From Sulfurimonas gotlandica GD1 (GTDB taxonomy: Bacteria > Campylobacterota > Campylobacteria > Campylobacterales > Sulfurimonadaceae): a DNA stretch of 64,000 nucleotides. Below, in pieces: positions 18,751 to 27,485 of the stretch; within the stretch, counting starts at the first letter, position 1; the number at the start of each line of letters is the position of its first letter. The stretch covers positions 496,001-560,000 of the forward strand of contig NZ_AFRZ01000001.1 of NCBI RefSeq assembly GCF_000242915.1, in the 5' to 3' direction. The notes below the pieces were generated by a model that saw only the letters and a program-made list of their open reading frames with translations, was not told where the DNA came from and did no database searches. The translations under genes and the position numbers were made by a program.

Positions 18751-19823
18751 AGTAGTTTATTGTATACAGCTATTGTTTGCTGAGCTGTTTTCTCCCAACT
18801 AAATTTTTTTGCTTGTATAGTACCTAATTGTTTTAATTCTTCACGTCTGCTATTATCATAATATAAACTTTTAACAGCTCTTAGTATAGATTCTAACGAA
18901 TTAGGATCAAAATATTCTACTGCATCTCCACCCACTTCAGGTAAAGAGCCTTGATTACTCAAAGCTACAGGGCAACCACAGTTAAATGCTTCTAATACAG
19001 GAATACCAAATCCTTCATACAACGAAGGAAATACAAAGCATATAGCTTTTTGATAAAGGTTAGCTAGTATTTTATCGTCTATATTGAAATACTTTACTTT
19101 CTCCATTATGCCAAGTTCTTTAAGATTCATCTCTTCATCTTTAGAAAATGCACCACCTCCGGCACAAATTACATTTAATTCATTTTCTTCATATAATAAA
19201 GGTGCAACTGCTTTTATAAACGCATTGAAGTTTTTATATCTACTTCTATTGCCAACAAACAAAATGTATTTTTCAGGTAGAGACAGTTCTAAATCTTCAT
19301 TTATTATTTTCAATGAACTTGACAAGTATACTACATCAATTTTGTCTGCTGAAATTCCATAATATTTAATAATATCTTGTTTTGTGTTTTCAGAGATGGC
19401 GATTATTCTATCTGCCTTCATAGCACACTCTTTTTTCCAAGCAATATTCATATCTTTTGATGAGAACATATCTTTGAATTTTTCATGCATAAAATCATAT
19501 ATTGTTAAGACATATGGTTTTTGTAGACTCTTTAAAAAATACGGATCATAGTAAGTAGGGTGAAATATATCAAAACTATTTTCTTTAATATATTTCTTCA
19601 TAATTAAACGACCCATGTAAGAAAATAATTTTTTAGAAAATTTATTTTCTTGAAATGGCTTGATCTTTTTTATATCTTCTAAATATACATTATTGGAATA
19701 ATAAACAGGCAAGCTGTATTTTTGGTTTAGAGAATCGAACTTTTTAACAAGTTCAACAAAATATCTGGAGATTCCACCATATTTCTGTGCTAAAAAGATT
19801 TGATGATCAAATAAAATTTTCAT
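18747..19823 (-). CDS. GT4 family glycosyltransferase (mannosyltransferase-like)
   Basis: A 358-residue GT-B protein. It begins MKILFDHQIFLAQKYGGISRYF, with the glycine-rich acceptor-side loop. It contains YILFVGNRSRYKN, and near the C-terminus FPSLYEGFGIPVLEAF, including the E-x7-E motif EGFGIPVLE of retaining GT4 enzymes. The sequence type is common among mannosyl- and fucosyltransferases of O-antigen clusters. It is the first gene of block A; the ATG at 19823 is preceded by no strong Shine-Dalgarno sequence, and the promoter at 19871-19899 drives it. Confidence 0.8.
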   Translation of the reverse strand: MKILFDHQIFLAQKYGGISRYFVELVKKFDSLNQKYSLPVYYSNNVYLEDIKKIKPFQENKFSKKLFSYMGRLIMKKYIKENSFDIFHPTYYDPYFLKSLQKPYVLTIYDFMHEKFKDMFSSKDMNIAWKKECAMKADRIIAISENTKQDIIKYYGISADKIDVVYLSSSLKIINEDLELSLPEKYILFVGNRSRYKNFNAFIKAVAPLLYEENELNVICAGGGAFSKDEEMNLKELGIMEKVKYFNIDDKILANLYQKAICFVFPSLYEGFGIPVLEAFNCGCPVALSNQGSLPEVGGDAVEYFDPNSLESILRAVKSLYYDNSRREELKQLGTIQAKKFSWEKTAQQTIAVYNKLL

Positions 19824-19870
19824 AAATTGTTCATAATAAGTATATATTTCATGATAGAGATTCTAGCTAA

Positions 19871-19899
19871 ATTATACTTATCATACAATAGATTTTTAA
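19871..19899 (-). promoter_or_regulatory. sigma70-like promoter for block A
   Basis: Read leftward there is TTAAAA (19899-19894), a 17-base spacer and a perfect TATAAT (19876-19871). Transcription would begin near 19864, about 40 bases before the first start codon at 19823. It is the only gene-free region upstream of block A, and the -35 element overlaps one arm of the palindrome at 19896-19924. Confidence 0.5.
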
Positions 19900-19924
19900 T
19901 AGAACATAGAAAATGCTCTATTAA
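19896..19924. repeat. 29-bp imperfect palindrome in the divergent control region
   Basis: The arms TTAATAGAaCAT and ATGcTCTATTAA are inverted repeats of 12 bases with one mismatch, separated by five bases. It lies between the two divergent operons, overlaps the leftward -35 element, and ends 48 bases before the rightward start codon. Size and symmetry suit an operator. It lacks a following T-run on either strand and so does not look like an intrinsic terminator. A regulator is not identified. Confidence 0.5.
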
Positions 19925-19972
19925 GATAAAATACAGTAGAATATTTTCAAAAAATAACAACAAAGACAATTA
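19925..19972 (+). promoter_or_regulatory. probable promoter/leader of block B (weak evidence)
   Basis: This A/T-rich stretch precedes the first rightward gene. TAGAAT at 19937-19942 is an acceptable -10 hexamer, but no convincing -35 hexamer is placed 16-18 bases before it. The ribosome site before the ATG at 19973 is also weak. Listed because block B must start near here. Confidence 0.3.
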
Positions 19973-20536
19973 ATGAAGATTGAACAAACAAAACTTAGTG
20001 GAGTATTAGTATTAACTCCAAAAATATTTAATGACGAAAGAGGCTTTTTTTATGAAAGTTACTCTAAAAATAGTTTTTTAGAGCATGGAGTAAACCATGA
20101 TTTTATACAGGATAATCACTCTTACAGTAGAGATAAATATACATTTAGAGGGTTGCACTACCAGATGAATCCAAAAGCTCAAACAACATTGATAAGGGTT
20201 GTTTCAGGAGAGATAATGGATTTTGCTGTTGATCTTAGAAAAAACTCTCCAACATATGGACAATATACTTCTGTATTATTATCTGCAGAAAACCATAAGC
20301 AACTGTTAATTCCAAAAGGTTTTGCACATGGATTTTTGACATTGACAGATAATGTTAACATTTTATATAAAATGGATGATATCTATGCTCCTGAATACGA
20401 CAGAATATTAAACGTTAGAGATCATCAAGTTGATATTAAACTAGGTGTTGATTTTGATAAAATCACAATAGCTAAAAAAGATGAAAAAGCACCGATGCTT
20501 GAAAATATAGAAAATAATTTCATCTATATAAAATAG
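19973..20536 (+). CDS. RmlC-like dTDP-sugar epimerase (second paralogue)
   Basis: A 187-residue cupin epimerase with FNDERGFFYESYS, the catalytic histidine in FRGLHYQMNPKAQ, FAVDLRKNSPTYG and LLIPKGFAHGF. The C-terminal active-site stretch differs from true RmlC: YAPEYDRILNVRDHQVDIK replaces the YSPExxRGIxWDDP motif seen at 13950. It may therefore be a 3- or 5-only epimerase or act on a different 4-keto-6-deoxy sugar. It is the first gene of the operon with a C-methyltransferase and sulfation genes. Function as a dTDP-sugar epimerase is well supported; exact specificity is not. Confidence 0.8.
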   Translation: MKIEQTKLSGVLVLTPKIFNDERGFFYESYSKNSFLEHGVNHDFIQDNHSYSRDKYTFRGLHYQMNPKAQTTLIRVVSGEIMDFAVDLRKNSPTYGQYTSVLLSAENHKQLLIPKGFAHGFLTLTDNVNILYKMDDIYAPEYDRILNVRDHQVDIKLGVDFDKITIAKKDEKAPMLENIENNFIYIK

Positions 20537-20549
20537 TATTGAAGTAAAT

Positions 20550-21755
20550 ATGAATAACACTAATAGCTATGATTACTTAATAATTGGTGCCGGTATTATT
20601 GGACTTGCAATTGCTAAAACTTTAGTTGAAAAATATCCTAAAAAAAAGATATTTATTATTGAAAAAGAAAATCAAGTTGCATGTCATAGCAGCGGCCGTA
20701 ATAGTGGCGTACTGCATGCTGGATTCTATTATACGTCAAACTCTTTAAAAGCAAAATTTACAAGAGATGGGAATATAGAAATGACACAATTCTGCTTAGA
20801 AAATAACTTGAAAATAAATAGATGTGAAAAAGTTGTAATTGCCAATAACGAAGATGAATTAAAAACACTTGAAGAGCTTTATCATAGAGGTATAGCTAAT
20901 GGTGTAGATGTAGAGTTAATATCTGAAGATGAATTAACTATAAAATTTCCAAATGTTAAAACGTTCAAGAGAGCCCTTTACTCTAAAAACACATCAACTG
21001 TAGACCCAGTTGAAATATCATTATTTTTACATAAACAATTAGAAAACAAGGGCATTGAATTTAGTTTTAATGAAAGATATATCACAAATTTAGGTAATAA
21101 TACAATAAGAACAACTAAGCACCAAAAAATACATGCTAAAAAAATAATTAATTGCGCAGGACTATATGCAGATAAGATAGCAAAAGATTTTGGTTTTTCT
21201 CAAGACTACACAATCATTCCTTTTAAAGGTTTATATTTAAAATATACTAAAACTGATAAACCTATAAATACAAATATATACCCTGTACCTAATTTAAAAA
21301 ATCCGTTTCTTGGAGTTCATTATACAATTACAGTAGATGGAACAATTAAAATCGGTCCTACGGCGATACCTGTATTTTGGAGAGAAGGCTATAAAGGACT
21401 AAAAAATTTTAATTTAAGTGAGTTTTTTGAGATCTCAATGTATGAATTAAAGCTATTCGCTACTAATGCCTTTAATTTTAGAACTTTAGCGTATGAAGAA
21501 ATGAAAAAATATTATAAAAGCTACTTTATATCTTTAGCTTTAAAAATGACCAAAAAAATTGATAAAAATGCTTTTAATGAGTGGAGTAAACCTGGGATTA
21601 GAGCACAACTTTTAAACACAAAAACATTAGAACTTCTTCAAGATTTTGTAGTAGAATCAGATAATAATTCAGTGCATGTTTTAAATGCTGTAAGCCCTGC
21701 ATTTACAAGTAGTTTTCCATTTGCAAGATGGGTTGTAGAAAATCACTTAGAGTAA
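20550..21755 (+). CDS. FAD-dependent oxidoreductase, LhgO-like (DAO family)
   Basis: A 401-residue flavoprotein. It has the N-terminal FAD Rossmann motif IIGAGIIGLAIAKTL and the family signature SSGRNSGVLHAGFYY. A C-terminal active-site region resembles L-2-hydroxyglutarate oxidase (LhgO). LhgO-like proteins occur inside polysaccharide clusters, where the substrate is usually unknown; here it could oxidise a hydroxy-acid substituent or a sugar-derived intermediate. It starts 13 bases after the RmlC-like gene. Confidence 0.75.
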   Translation: MNNTNSYDYLIIGAGIIGLAIAKTLVEKYPKKKIFIIEKENQVACHSSGRNSGVLHAGFYYTSNSLKAKFTRDGNIEMTQFCLENNLKINRCEKVVIANNEDELKTLEELYHRGIANGVDVELISEDELTIKFPNVKTFKRALYSKNTSTVDPVEISLFLHKQLENKGIEFSFNERYITNLGNNTIRTTKHQKIHAKKIINCAGLYADKIAKDFGFSQDYTIIPFKGLYLKYTKTDKPINTNIYPVPNLKNPFLGVHYTITVDGTIKIGPTAIPVFWREGYKGLKNFNLSEFFEISMYELKLFATNAFNFRTLAYEEMKKYYKSYFISLALKMTKKIDKNAFNEWSKPGIRAQLLNTKTLELLQDFVVESDNNSVHVLNAVSPAFTSSFPFARWVVENHLE

Positions 21756-21811
21756 ATTAATTATAAGTTAGATAAGATGTCGTTACAAAAAATAACAAGG
21801 TTTAATAGTCT

Positions 21812-23038
21812 ATGAAAAAATGTTTGATATGTAATTCTGAAATAGAAAAATTTATTGACTTTGGTCAACAGCCAATAGCAAATGGCTTTTTGTTAGAGGA
21901 ACAGTTTGAAAAAGAGTACTTCTTTCAAATGGAAGTTGGCTTTTGTCCAAAGTGTAAGATGGTTCAGTTGCTAGAACAACCGGATAGAGAACAGATGTTT
22001 CATGAAAATTATGCATTTTTTTCATCAACTTCAAACTATATGAAAAAACATTTTAAAGAATTTGCAGACTCAATAATTGAACTTCAATCTTTACAAAAAA
22101 ACTCCTTTGTCGTAGAGGTAGGTTGTAATGATGGCATTATGATTCAAAACTTCATGCAACAAGGTATAGGGCATTTGGGCGTAGAACCATCAAAAAACGT
22201 CGCACAAGTAGCTAAAGATAAAGGTATAAATGTAACAACAGAATTTTTTGATGCTACATTAGCAGAAAACACTATACCAAAGTATGGAAAAGCAGATGCA
22301 ATAATAAGTGCCAATGTAATGTGTCATATTCCATATATGCACTCTATTTTTGAAGGGATTGAAAAACTATTAAAAGATGATGGTGTCTTTGTTTTTGAAG
22401 ATCCTTATGCAGGAGATATAATACAAAAAGCTTCTTTTGACCAAATTTATGACGAGCATACTTTCTTATTTTCTGTACTATCAGTTAGCTATTTGGCGAA
22501 TATGCATAATCTTGAAGTTATTGATGTTCAACATCAGATTACGCATGGTGGTTCTATGAGATATACTTTAGCACATCGTGGTAAGAAAAAAATTTCTTCA
22601 AATGTAGCGAAACAAATCCAAATAGAAAAAGACTTAGGTTTAGATTCACTGCAGGCATATCAAGAATTTACAAATAAAGTACTTATAGTTAAAAATGACT
22701 TAATGAAACTATTAAATCAACTGAAAAAAGATGGTAAAAAAGTTGTTGCATATGGAGCGACATCAAAAAGTACAACTGTTACTAATTACTTTGGAATAAC
22801 ACCTGAACACATATCTTTTATATGTGATACTACGCCTACTAAGCATAATAAATTCTCACCTGGGGCTCATATACCAGTAGTTCCATATGAAAATTTTAGA
22901 GAAAGTGATCCTGACTATGTTCTACTATTTGCATGGAACCATGCAAAAGAGATTATGGAAAAAGAAGAAGAGTATATGCGTTCAAACGGTGTTAAATGGA
23001 TTATGTATGTCCCTAATGTTGCTACAATAAATTATTAG
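21812..23038 (+). CDS. zinc-binding SAM methyltransferase, sugar C-methyltransferase type
   Basis: A 408-residue protein with three parts. The N-terminal zinc domain has C4, C7, C45 and C48 (KKCLICNSE and FCPKCKM). A central class I SAM domain has VVEVGCNDGIMIQNF and a C-terminal domain contains VVAYGATSKSTTVTNYFG. This order (putative zinc-binding, methyltransferase, C-methyltransferase C-terminal domain) is that of TylC3/NovU-like enzymes that add a methyl branch at C3 or C5 of dTDP-4-keto-6-deoxy sugars. With an RmlC paralogue two genes upstream, a branched deoxyhexose is a reasonable prediction. Confidence 0.85.
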   Translation: MKKCLICNSEIEKFIDFGQQPIANGFLLEEQFEKEYFFQMEVGFCPKCKMVQLLEQPDREQMFHENYAFFSSTSNYMKKHFKEFADSIIELQSLQKNSFVVEVGCNDGIMIQNFMQQGIGHLGVEPSKNVAQVAKDKGINVTTEFFDATLAENTIPKYGKADAIISANVMCHIPYMHSIFEGIEKLLKDDGVFVFEDPYAGDIIQKASFDQIYDEHTFLFSVLSVSYLANMHNLEVIDVQHQITHGGSMRYTLAHRGKKKISSNVAKQIQIEKDLGLDSLQAYQEFTNKVLIVKNDLMKLLNQLKKDGKKVVAYGATSKSTTVTNYFGITPEHISFICDTTPTKHNKFSPGAHIPVVPYENFRESDPDYVLLFAWNHAKEIMEKEEEYMRSNGVKWIMYVPNVATINY

Positions 23039-23067
23039 CAAAATGTTTTATATTAAAAGTAACTAAT

Positions 23068-23958
23068 ATGAAATCAATCATTCATATAGGGGGAAATAAA
23101 ACAGCAAGTACCCTCTTTCAACGCAGACTCTTTTCTAAACATCCAAAAATTGGATATATGGGTGAAGACTGTGAAAACTATGCGGATATTAATAAATATA
23201 TACAGATTCTTGTTCATGAAGATGAATCTGTATATAATGAAAATATTTCACTTGAAATAATTAACTCAATAAAAAACAACAAAGAAATTTTTATTTTTTC
23301 TAATGAAGATATTATGGGAACACGTCATCCTAGTGTATGTGCTAGAAGATTAAAAAAGATTCTTCCAGATGCTCAAGTTATTATGGTAATGAGAAATCAA
23401 AGAACAACCTGGGCTTCATGGTATGTAAATCATGGTGCATTTTTAAAATTAGTACCAAAGGACTATTGGAAAAAATATGTTTCTTTTAAAGAATGGCTGA
23501 GCTATTCTTTCTCATTTCCATATATTACCCCCCTAGAAGCAATGAACTATGAAAGATACTATAATATTTTTAAAAATTCTTTTGGTGAAAAGAATGTACA
23601 TGTTTTTCTGTATGAAGATTTTATACATAATGCAGAATATTTTTACTCTCAGTGGGGTGGAGTGTTAAATATGTCTAATTCTGAAATCAAGTCATATCTT
23701 GATGGTTTCAGAGAGAGAACAAGTATTACTTCATTCCAATTTAAAATTCATCAAATCAGTAAAACAAGTGTTATATTAAGTAAGGTATTAAATATAATAT
23801 TTAGAAATTTTCTAGATAATGAAGTTTCAGCTAAGGTAAATATTCCTGTTGAGTTTGAAGATAAAATTTCAAACTATTATGCTTCTGGCAACACTAAACT
23901 AGAAACAACATTAGGTCTAGAATTAAAAAAATATGATTACCCTCTTGAATCAAAATAA
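23068..23958 (+). CDS. PAPS-dependent sulfotransferase
   Basis: A 296-residue sulfotransferase-family protein. The 5'-phosphosulfate-binding loop is IHIGGNKTASTLFQRRL (residues 5-21, with K11 and T12). The 3'-phosphate-binding element is VMRNQRTTWASWYVNHG, with R109 and S117. There is no signal peptide, so it acts in the cytoplasm on a nucleotide sugar or lipid-linked glycan. The same operon encodes CysD, CysN, two APS kinases and CysQ, making a complete PAPS supply and PAP disposal. The acceptor is unknown. I consider the sulfotransferase call strong because motifs and context agree. Confidence 0.85.
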   Translation: MKSIIHIGGNKTASTLFQRRLFSKHPKIGYMGEDCENYADINKYIQILVHEDESVYNENISLEIINSIKNNKEIFIFSNEDIMGTRHPSVCARRLKKILPDAQVIMVMRNQRTTWASWYVNHGAFLKLVPKDYWKKYVSFKEWLSYSFSFPYITPLEAMNYERYYNIFKNSFGEKNVHVFLYEDFIHNAEYFYSQWGGVLNMSNSEIKSYLDGFRERTSITSFQFKIHQISKTSVILSKVLNIIFRNFLDNEVSAKVNIPVEFEDKISNYYASGNTKLETTLGLELKKYDYPLESK

Positions 23959-23968
23959 AGGATAAATA

Positions 23969-25093
23969 ATGAAAACTATACCAAATATTGGCCCATGGAT
24001 AGGGGACTTTGAAAAAGAAACTGTAAATAAGGCAATGAGTGATTGGTATGAAAATCCATATTATTACTGTGAATTATTTGAAAAAGAATTTGCAAAATAT
24101 CATGATAGAAAATATGCTTTAATGACTCCAAATTGTACATCAGCTATTCATTTACTGATGCTTGGGCTAGGTATACAAGAAGGAGATGAAGTTATAGGTC
24201 CAGAGTGTACTTGGATAGCTTCAGTGGCACCAGCATTTTATCAAAAAGCAAAAGTAGTTTTGTGCGATATTGATGAAACAACATGGTGTTTAGATCCAAA
24301 ATCTGTAGAAAAAAACATTACAAATAAAACAAAAGCCATTGTTTCTGTTAACTTATTTGGAAATATGGCAAACTGGAATGAGTTACTTAAAATATCTAAA
24401 AAATATAACATTCCACTTATTGAAGACGCTGCTCAGTCACTTGGTTCTACTTATAAAGGAATCAAATCAGGTAAGTTTGGTATTGGATCAGTATTTAGTT
24501 TTCATAGAACTAAAACATTAACAACTGGTGAAGGGGGTATGCTTTTAATTGATGATGATAAACTTTACAAAAAATGTAAGATGTTTAGAGATCATGGTAG
24601 AAATGACAATGATCCTATGTATTTCAATAGTGAAGTAGGATATAAATATATGCCTAATAATATTAGTGCTTCATTAGGTTACGCTCAGTTTCAAAGATTA
24701 GATGAATTAGTATCTAAAAAGCATTGGATATTACAACAATATTCAAAAAGGTTAAATGTCATTGATGACATAACCTTAAATTACGAACCTGAATATGTTT
24801 ATAATAGTGCCTGGATTACTACAATAGTCTTAGGTAGAAGCATTCAAATTAAGAAGCAGGATTTTATTGATAAATTAATAAGTAAAAATATAATGGCAAG
24901 ACCATTTTTCTATCCATTATCTAGCATACCAGCACTAAATAAAAGAGGTTATATTGAAGAAGAACATAAATTAAAAAATCCAATGGCATATGATTTATCT
25001 TCAAGAACAATCAATTTGCCATCCCCACTAAATATTACAGAAGAACAAATAGATTATATTTGTAATGAGATAAAAACTATTTTAATGAAATAG
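23969..25093 (+). CDS. DegT/DnrJ/EryC1 family sugar aminotransferase
   Basis: A 374-residue PLP aminotransferase. The PLP lysine is K182 in [17 protein letters not shown], preceded by [15 protein letters not shown]. The [14 protein letters not shown] form is shared with perosamine synthase and PseC-like 4-aminotransferases, while the N-terminus [13 protein letters not shown] is family-typical. It probably aminates a 4-keto-6-deoxyhexose nucleotide. It begins 10 bases after the sulfotransferase, with AAGGATAAATA as ribosome site. One of four DegT-family enzymes in the window; the specific sugar is unknown. Confidence 0.8.
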   Translation: MKTIPNIGPWIGDFEKETVNKAMSDWYENPYYYCELFEKEFAKYHDRKYALMTPNCTSAIHLLMLGLGIQEGDEVIGPECTWIASVAPAFYQKAKVVLCDIDETTWCLDPKSVEKNITNKTKAIVSVNLFGNMANWNELLKISKKYNIPLIEDAAQSLGSTYKGIKSGKFGIGSVFSFHRTKTLTTGEGGMLLIDDDKLYKKCKMFRDHGRNDNDPMYFNSEVGYKYMPNNISASLGYAQFQRLDELVSKKHWILQQYSKRLNVIDDITLNYEPEYVYNSAWITTIVLGRSIQIKKQDFIDKLISKNIMARPFFYPLSSIPALNKRGYIEEEHKLKNPMAYDLSSRTINLPSPLNITEEQIDYICNEIKTILMK

Positions 25094-25104
25094 TTAATTT
25101 AAAT

Positions 25105-26025
25105 ATGGCAGAAACTATGATTAAACAAACATTAACACACTTAAAGCAACTAGAAGCCGAGTCTATTCATATTATAAGAGAAGTGATTGCGGAATTTGAA
25201 AATCCTGCAATGCTTTACTCTATTGGTAAAGATAGTTCTGTTATGCTACATTTAGCTCAAAAAGCGTTTTACCCTGCTCCTCCACCATTTCCACTTGTTC
25301 ATGTAGATACTAAATGGAAATTTACAGAGATGATTGAGTTTCGTAACAAAAGAGCAAAAGAGGTTGAAATGGAACTTATTGTTTATTCTAACCCAAAAGG
25401 TGAAGAGATAAATATCTCTCCTTTTACTCATGGGTCAGCTCTTCATACAGATATAATGAAAACAGAAGCCTTGAAACAGATGCTAAACATATATAAATAT
25501 GATGCAGTGTTTGGTGGTGCAAGAAGAGATGAAGAAAAATCTCGTGCAAAAGAGAGAATTTACTCTTTTCGTGATGAAAACCATAGATGGGATCCAAAAA
25601 ATCAAAGACCAGAGCTTTGGAATATTTACAATGGAAGACATAAAAAAGATGAGTCAATCAGGGTCTTTCCTCTGTCAAACTGGACTGAACTAGACATCTG
25701 GCAATATATTTATTTAGAATCTATTCCTATTCCTGATTTATACTTTGCTAAAAAAAGACTTGTAGTAGAATATATGGGTACAAAAATCATGGTAGATGAT
25801 GAAAGAATGCCAGAAGAGTTGAGAAAAACAGCAAAAGAAGAGTTAGTAAGATTTAGAACCTTAGGATGCTACCCTCTTACAGGAGCTGTTCATTCAAACT
25901 CCTCAACATTGCCTGAAATTATTCAAGAGATGCTTTTAACTACAACTAGCGAGAGACAAGGTAGACTTATTGACAGTGATTCATCTGCATCAATGGAGAA
26001 GAAAAAACAAGAAGGTTATTTTTAA
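25105..26025 (+). CDS. cysD: sulfate adenylyltransferase subunit 2
   Basis: A 306-residue PP-loop ATP pyrophosphatase. Features are the PP-loop SIGKDSSVM (residues 39-47), [40 protein letters not shown], and the C-terminal [12 protein letters not shown]. It adenylylates sulfate to APS together with the GTPase subunit CysN. Length matches the classical subunit. It is followed by cysN with a one-base overlap. In this operon the APS is likely used for PAPS and sulfation, since no reductase gene is present. Confidence 0.95.
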   Translation: MAETMIKQTLTHLKQLEAESIHIIREVIAEFENPAMLYSIGKDSSVMLHLAQKAFYPAPPPFPLVHVDTKWKFTEMIEFRNKRAKEVEMELIVYSNPKGEEINISPFTHGSALHTDIMKTEALKQMLNIYKYDAVFGGARRDEEKSRAKERIYSFRDENHRWDPKNQRPELWNIYNGRHKKDESIRVFPLSNWTELDIWQYIYLESIPIPDLYFAKKRLVVEYMGTKIMVDDERMPEELRKTAKEELVRFRTLGCYPLTGAVHSNSSTLPEIIQEMLLTTTSERQGRLIDSDSSASMEKKKQEGYF

Positions 26026-27485
26026 TGGCAAACAAGTCAGACTTGATTTCACAAAATATTGAGCAATATCTTACAGAACATGAAAACAAAAAAATACTTA
26101 GATTTATAACATGTGGTTCTGTTGATGATGGAAAATCAACTCTAATTGGACGACTTTTATATGATAGTAAAATGATTTTTGAAGATCAATTAAGTGCCAT
26201 TAAGAAGGATAGTAAAAAGAGTGGAACAACAGGTAACAACATAGACCTTGCTCTACTAGTTGATGGACTTCAAAGTGAGAGAGAGCAAGGTATTACTATT
26301 GATGTTGCCTATAGATATTTTTCTACTGATAAACGAAAATTTATTATAGCAGATACTCCTGGACACGAACAATATACTAGAAATATGGCTACAGGTGCCA
26401 GCACAGCAGATTTAGCTATTATATTAATAGATGCACGACAAGGAGTGCTAACTCAAACAAAAAGACACTCTTATATCGCTTCATTATTGGGAATTAAAAA
26501 TTTAGTTGTAGCTATTAATAAAATGGACTTAATTAATTTTTCTAAAATTAGGTTTGAAGAGATAAAAGAAGAATATCAAAGTGTAATTCCTAATTTACCT
26601 AATAATGAAAATATTAATGTTACATATATTCCTATTTCTGCACTTGATGGAGACAATATAGTTAATAGAAGTAAAAAGACAGAATGGTATGACGGTAAAT
26701 CACTTATGGAGACACTTCATACAATTGAGGTATTTACAAATAGCAAGCAATTGACATCAAATTTAAGATTTCCAGTTCAGTACGTAAATCGTCCCCATTT
26801 AAACTTTAGGGGATTTGTTGGAACCATAGCTAGTGGTGGCATGAAAGTCGGAGATGAGATAACCATTTTACCTTCTCGAAAAACAAGCAAGGTGAAATCA
26901 ATAATAACCCCTGATATAAAAGATTTAAGAGCCAAGTCTTATAAAGAGAGTGCTGAAACTGCATTAGAAGCATTTGCACCAATGGCAGTTACTATTACAC
27001 TTGAAGATGAAATCGATATTAGTCGTGGTGATATGATTGTAAAATCTGATTCAATTCCAGAAGTCTCAAATAATTTACATGTAATGATTGTGTGGATGAG
27101 TGAGGAACCAATGCGATTAAACAAAAAGTATATTATTAAACGAGCAACATCTGTGCTAAATGGATCATTTACGGATATTAAATTTAAAAAAGACATTAAT
27201 ACTTTCAAAGAGTTGCAATCAGATAAATTAGAATTAAATGATATCGCACAATGTACACTAAATATTGATAGAGAAATAGCATTAGATACTTATAGTAAAA
27301 ATAGATATACAGGTAGTTTTATAATAATAGATAAATATACAAACTCTACTATTGGGGCAGGCATGATAACTTGCAGTGAAAGAAGTAATTTAAAAGCTAA
27401 GATAAAAGACTATACTAAAGAAGAGATTGAACTAAATAGAGAGATAAGAGAAAAATTTCCAGAGTGGGAGTGTAAAGCTATATAA
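26025..27485 (+). CDS. cysN: sulfate adenylyltransferase subunit 1 (GTPase)
   Basis: A 486-residue EF-Tu-like GTPase: G1 GSVDDGKSTL (residues 31-40), G3 DTPGHEQYTRNMATGAS, G4 NKMDL, and the beta-barrel domains that follow. GTP hydrolysis drives APS formation by CysD. It is not fused to an APS kinase, unlike NodQ-type proteins; two separate APS kinase genes follow instead. It overlaps cysD and the next gene by one base each, indicating translational coupling. Confidence 0.95.
   Translation: MANKSDLISQNIEQYLTEHENKKILRFITCGSVDDGKSTLIGRLLYDSKMIFEDQLSAIKKDSKKSGTTGNNIDLALLVDGLQSEREQGITIDVAYRYFSTDKRKFIIADTPGHEQYTRNMATGASTADLAIILIDARQGVLTQTKRHSYIASLLGIKNLVVAINKMDLINFSKIRFEEIKEEYQSVIPNLPNNENINVTYIPISALDGDNIVNRSKKTEWYDGKSLMETLHTIEVFTNSKQLTSNLRFPVQYVNRPHLNFRGFVGTIASGGMKVGDEITILPSRKTSKVKSIITPDIKDLRAKSYKESAETALEAFAPMAVTITLEDEIDISRGDMIVKSDSIPEVSNNLHVMIVWMSEEPMRLNKKYIIKRATSVLNGSFTDIKFKKDINTFKELQSDKLELNDIAQCTLNIDREIALDTYSKNRYTGSFIIIDKYTNSTIGAGMITCSERSNLKAKIKDYTKEEIELNREIREKFPEWECKAI

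Noticed and set aside
19896-19924. Palindrome as an intrinsic terminator
   Set aside because: No T-run follows either arm and it lies upstream, not downstream, of both operons.
23529-23534. Six-C run in the sulfotransferase gene as a phase-variation tract
   Set aside because: Six cytosines are too few to expect frequent slippage, and the gene is intact in frame.
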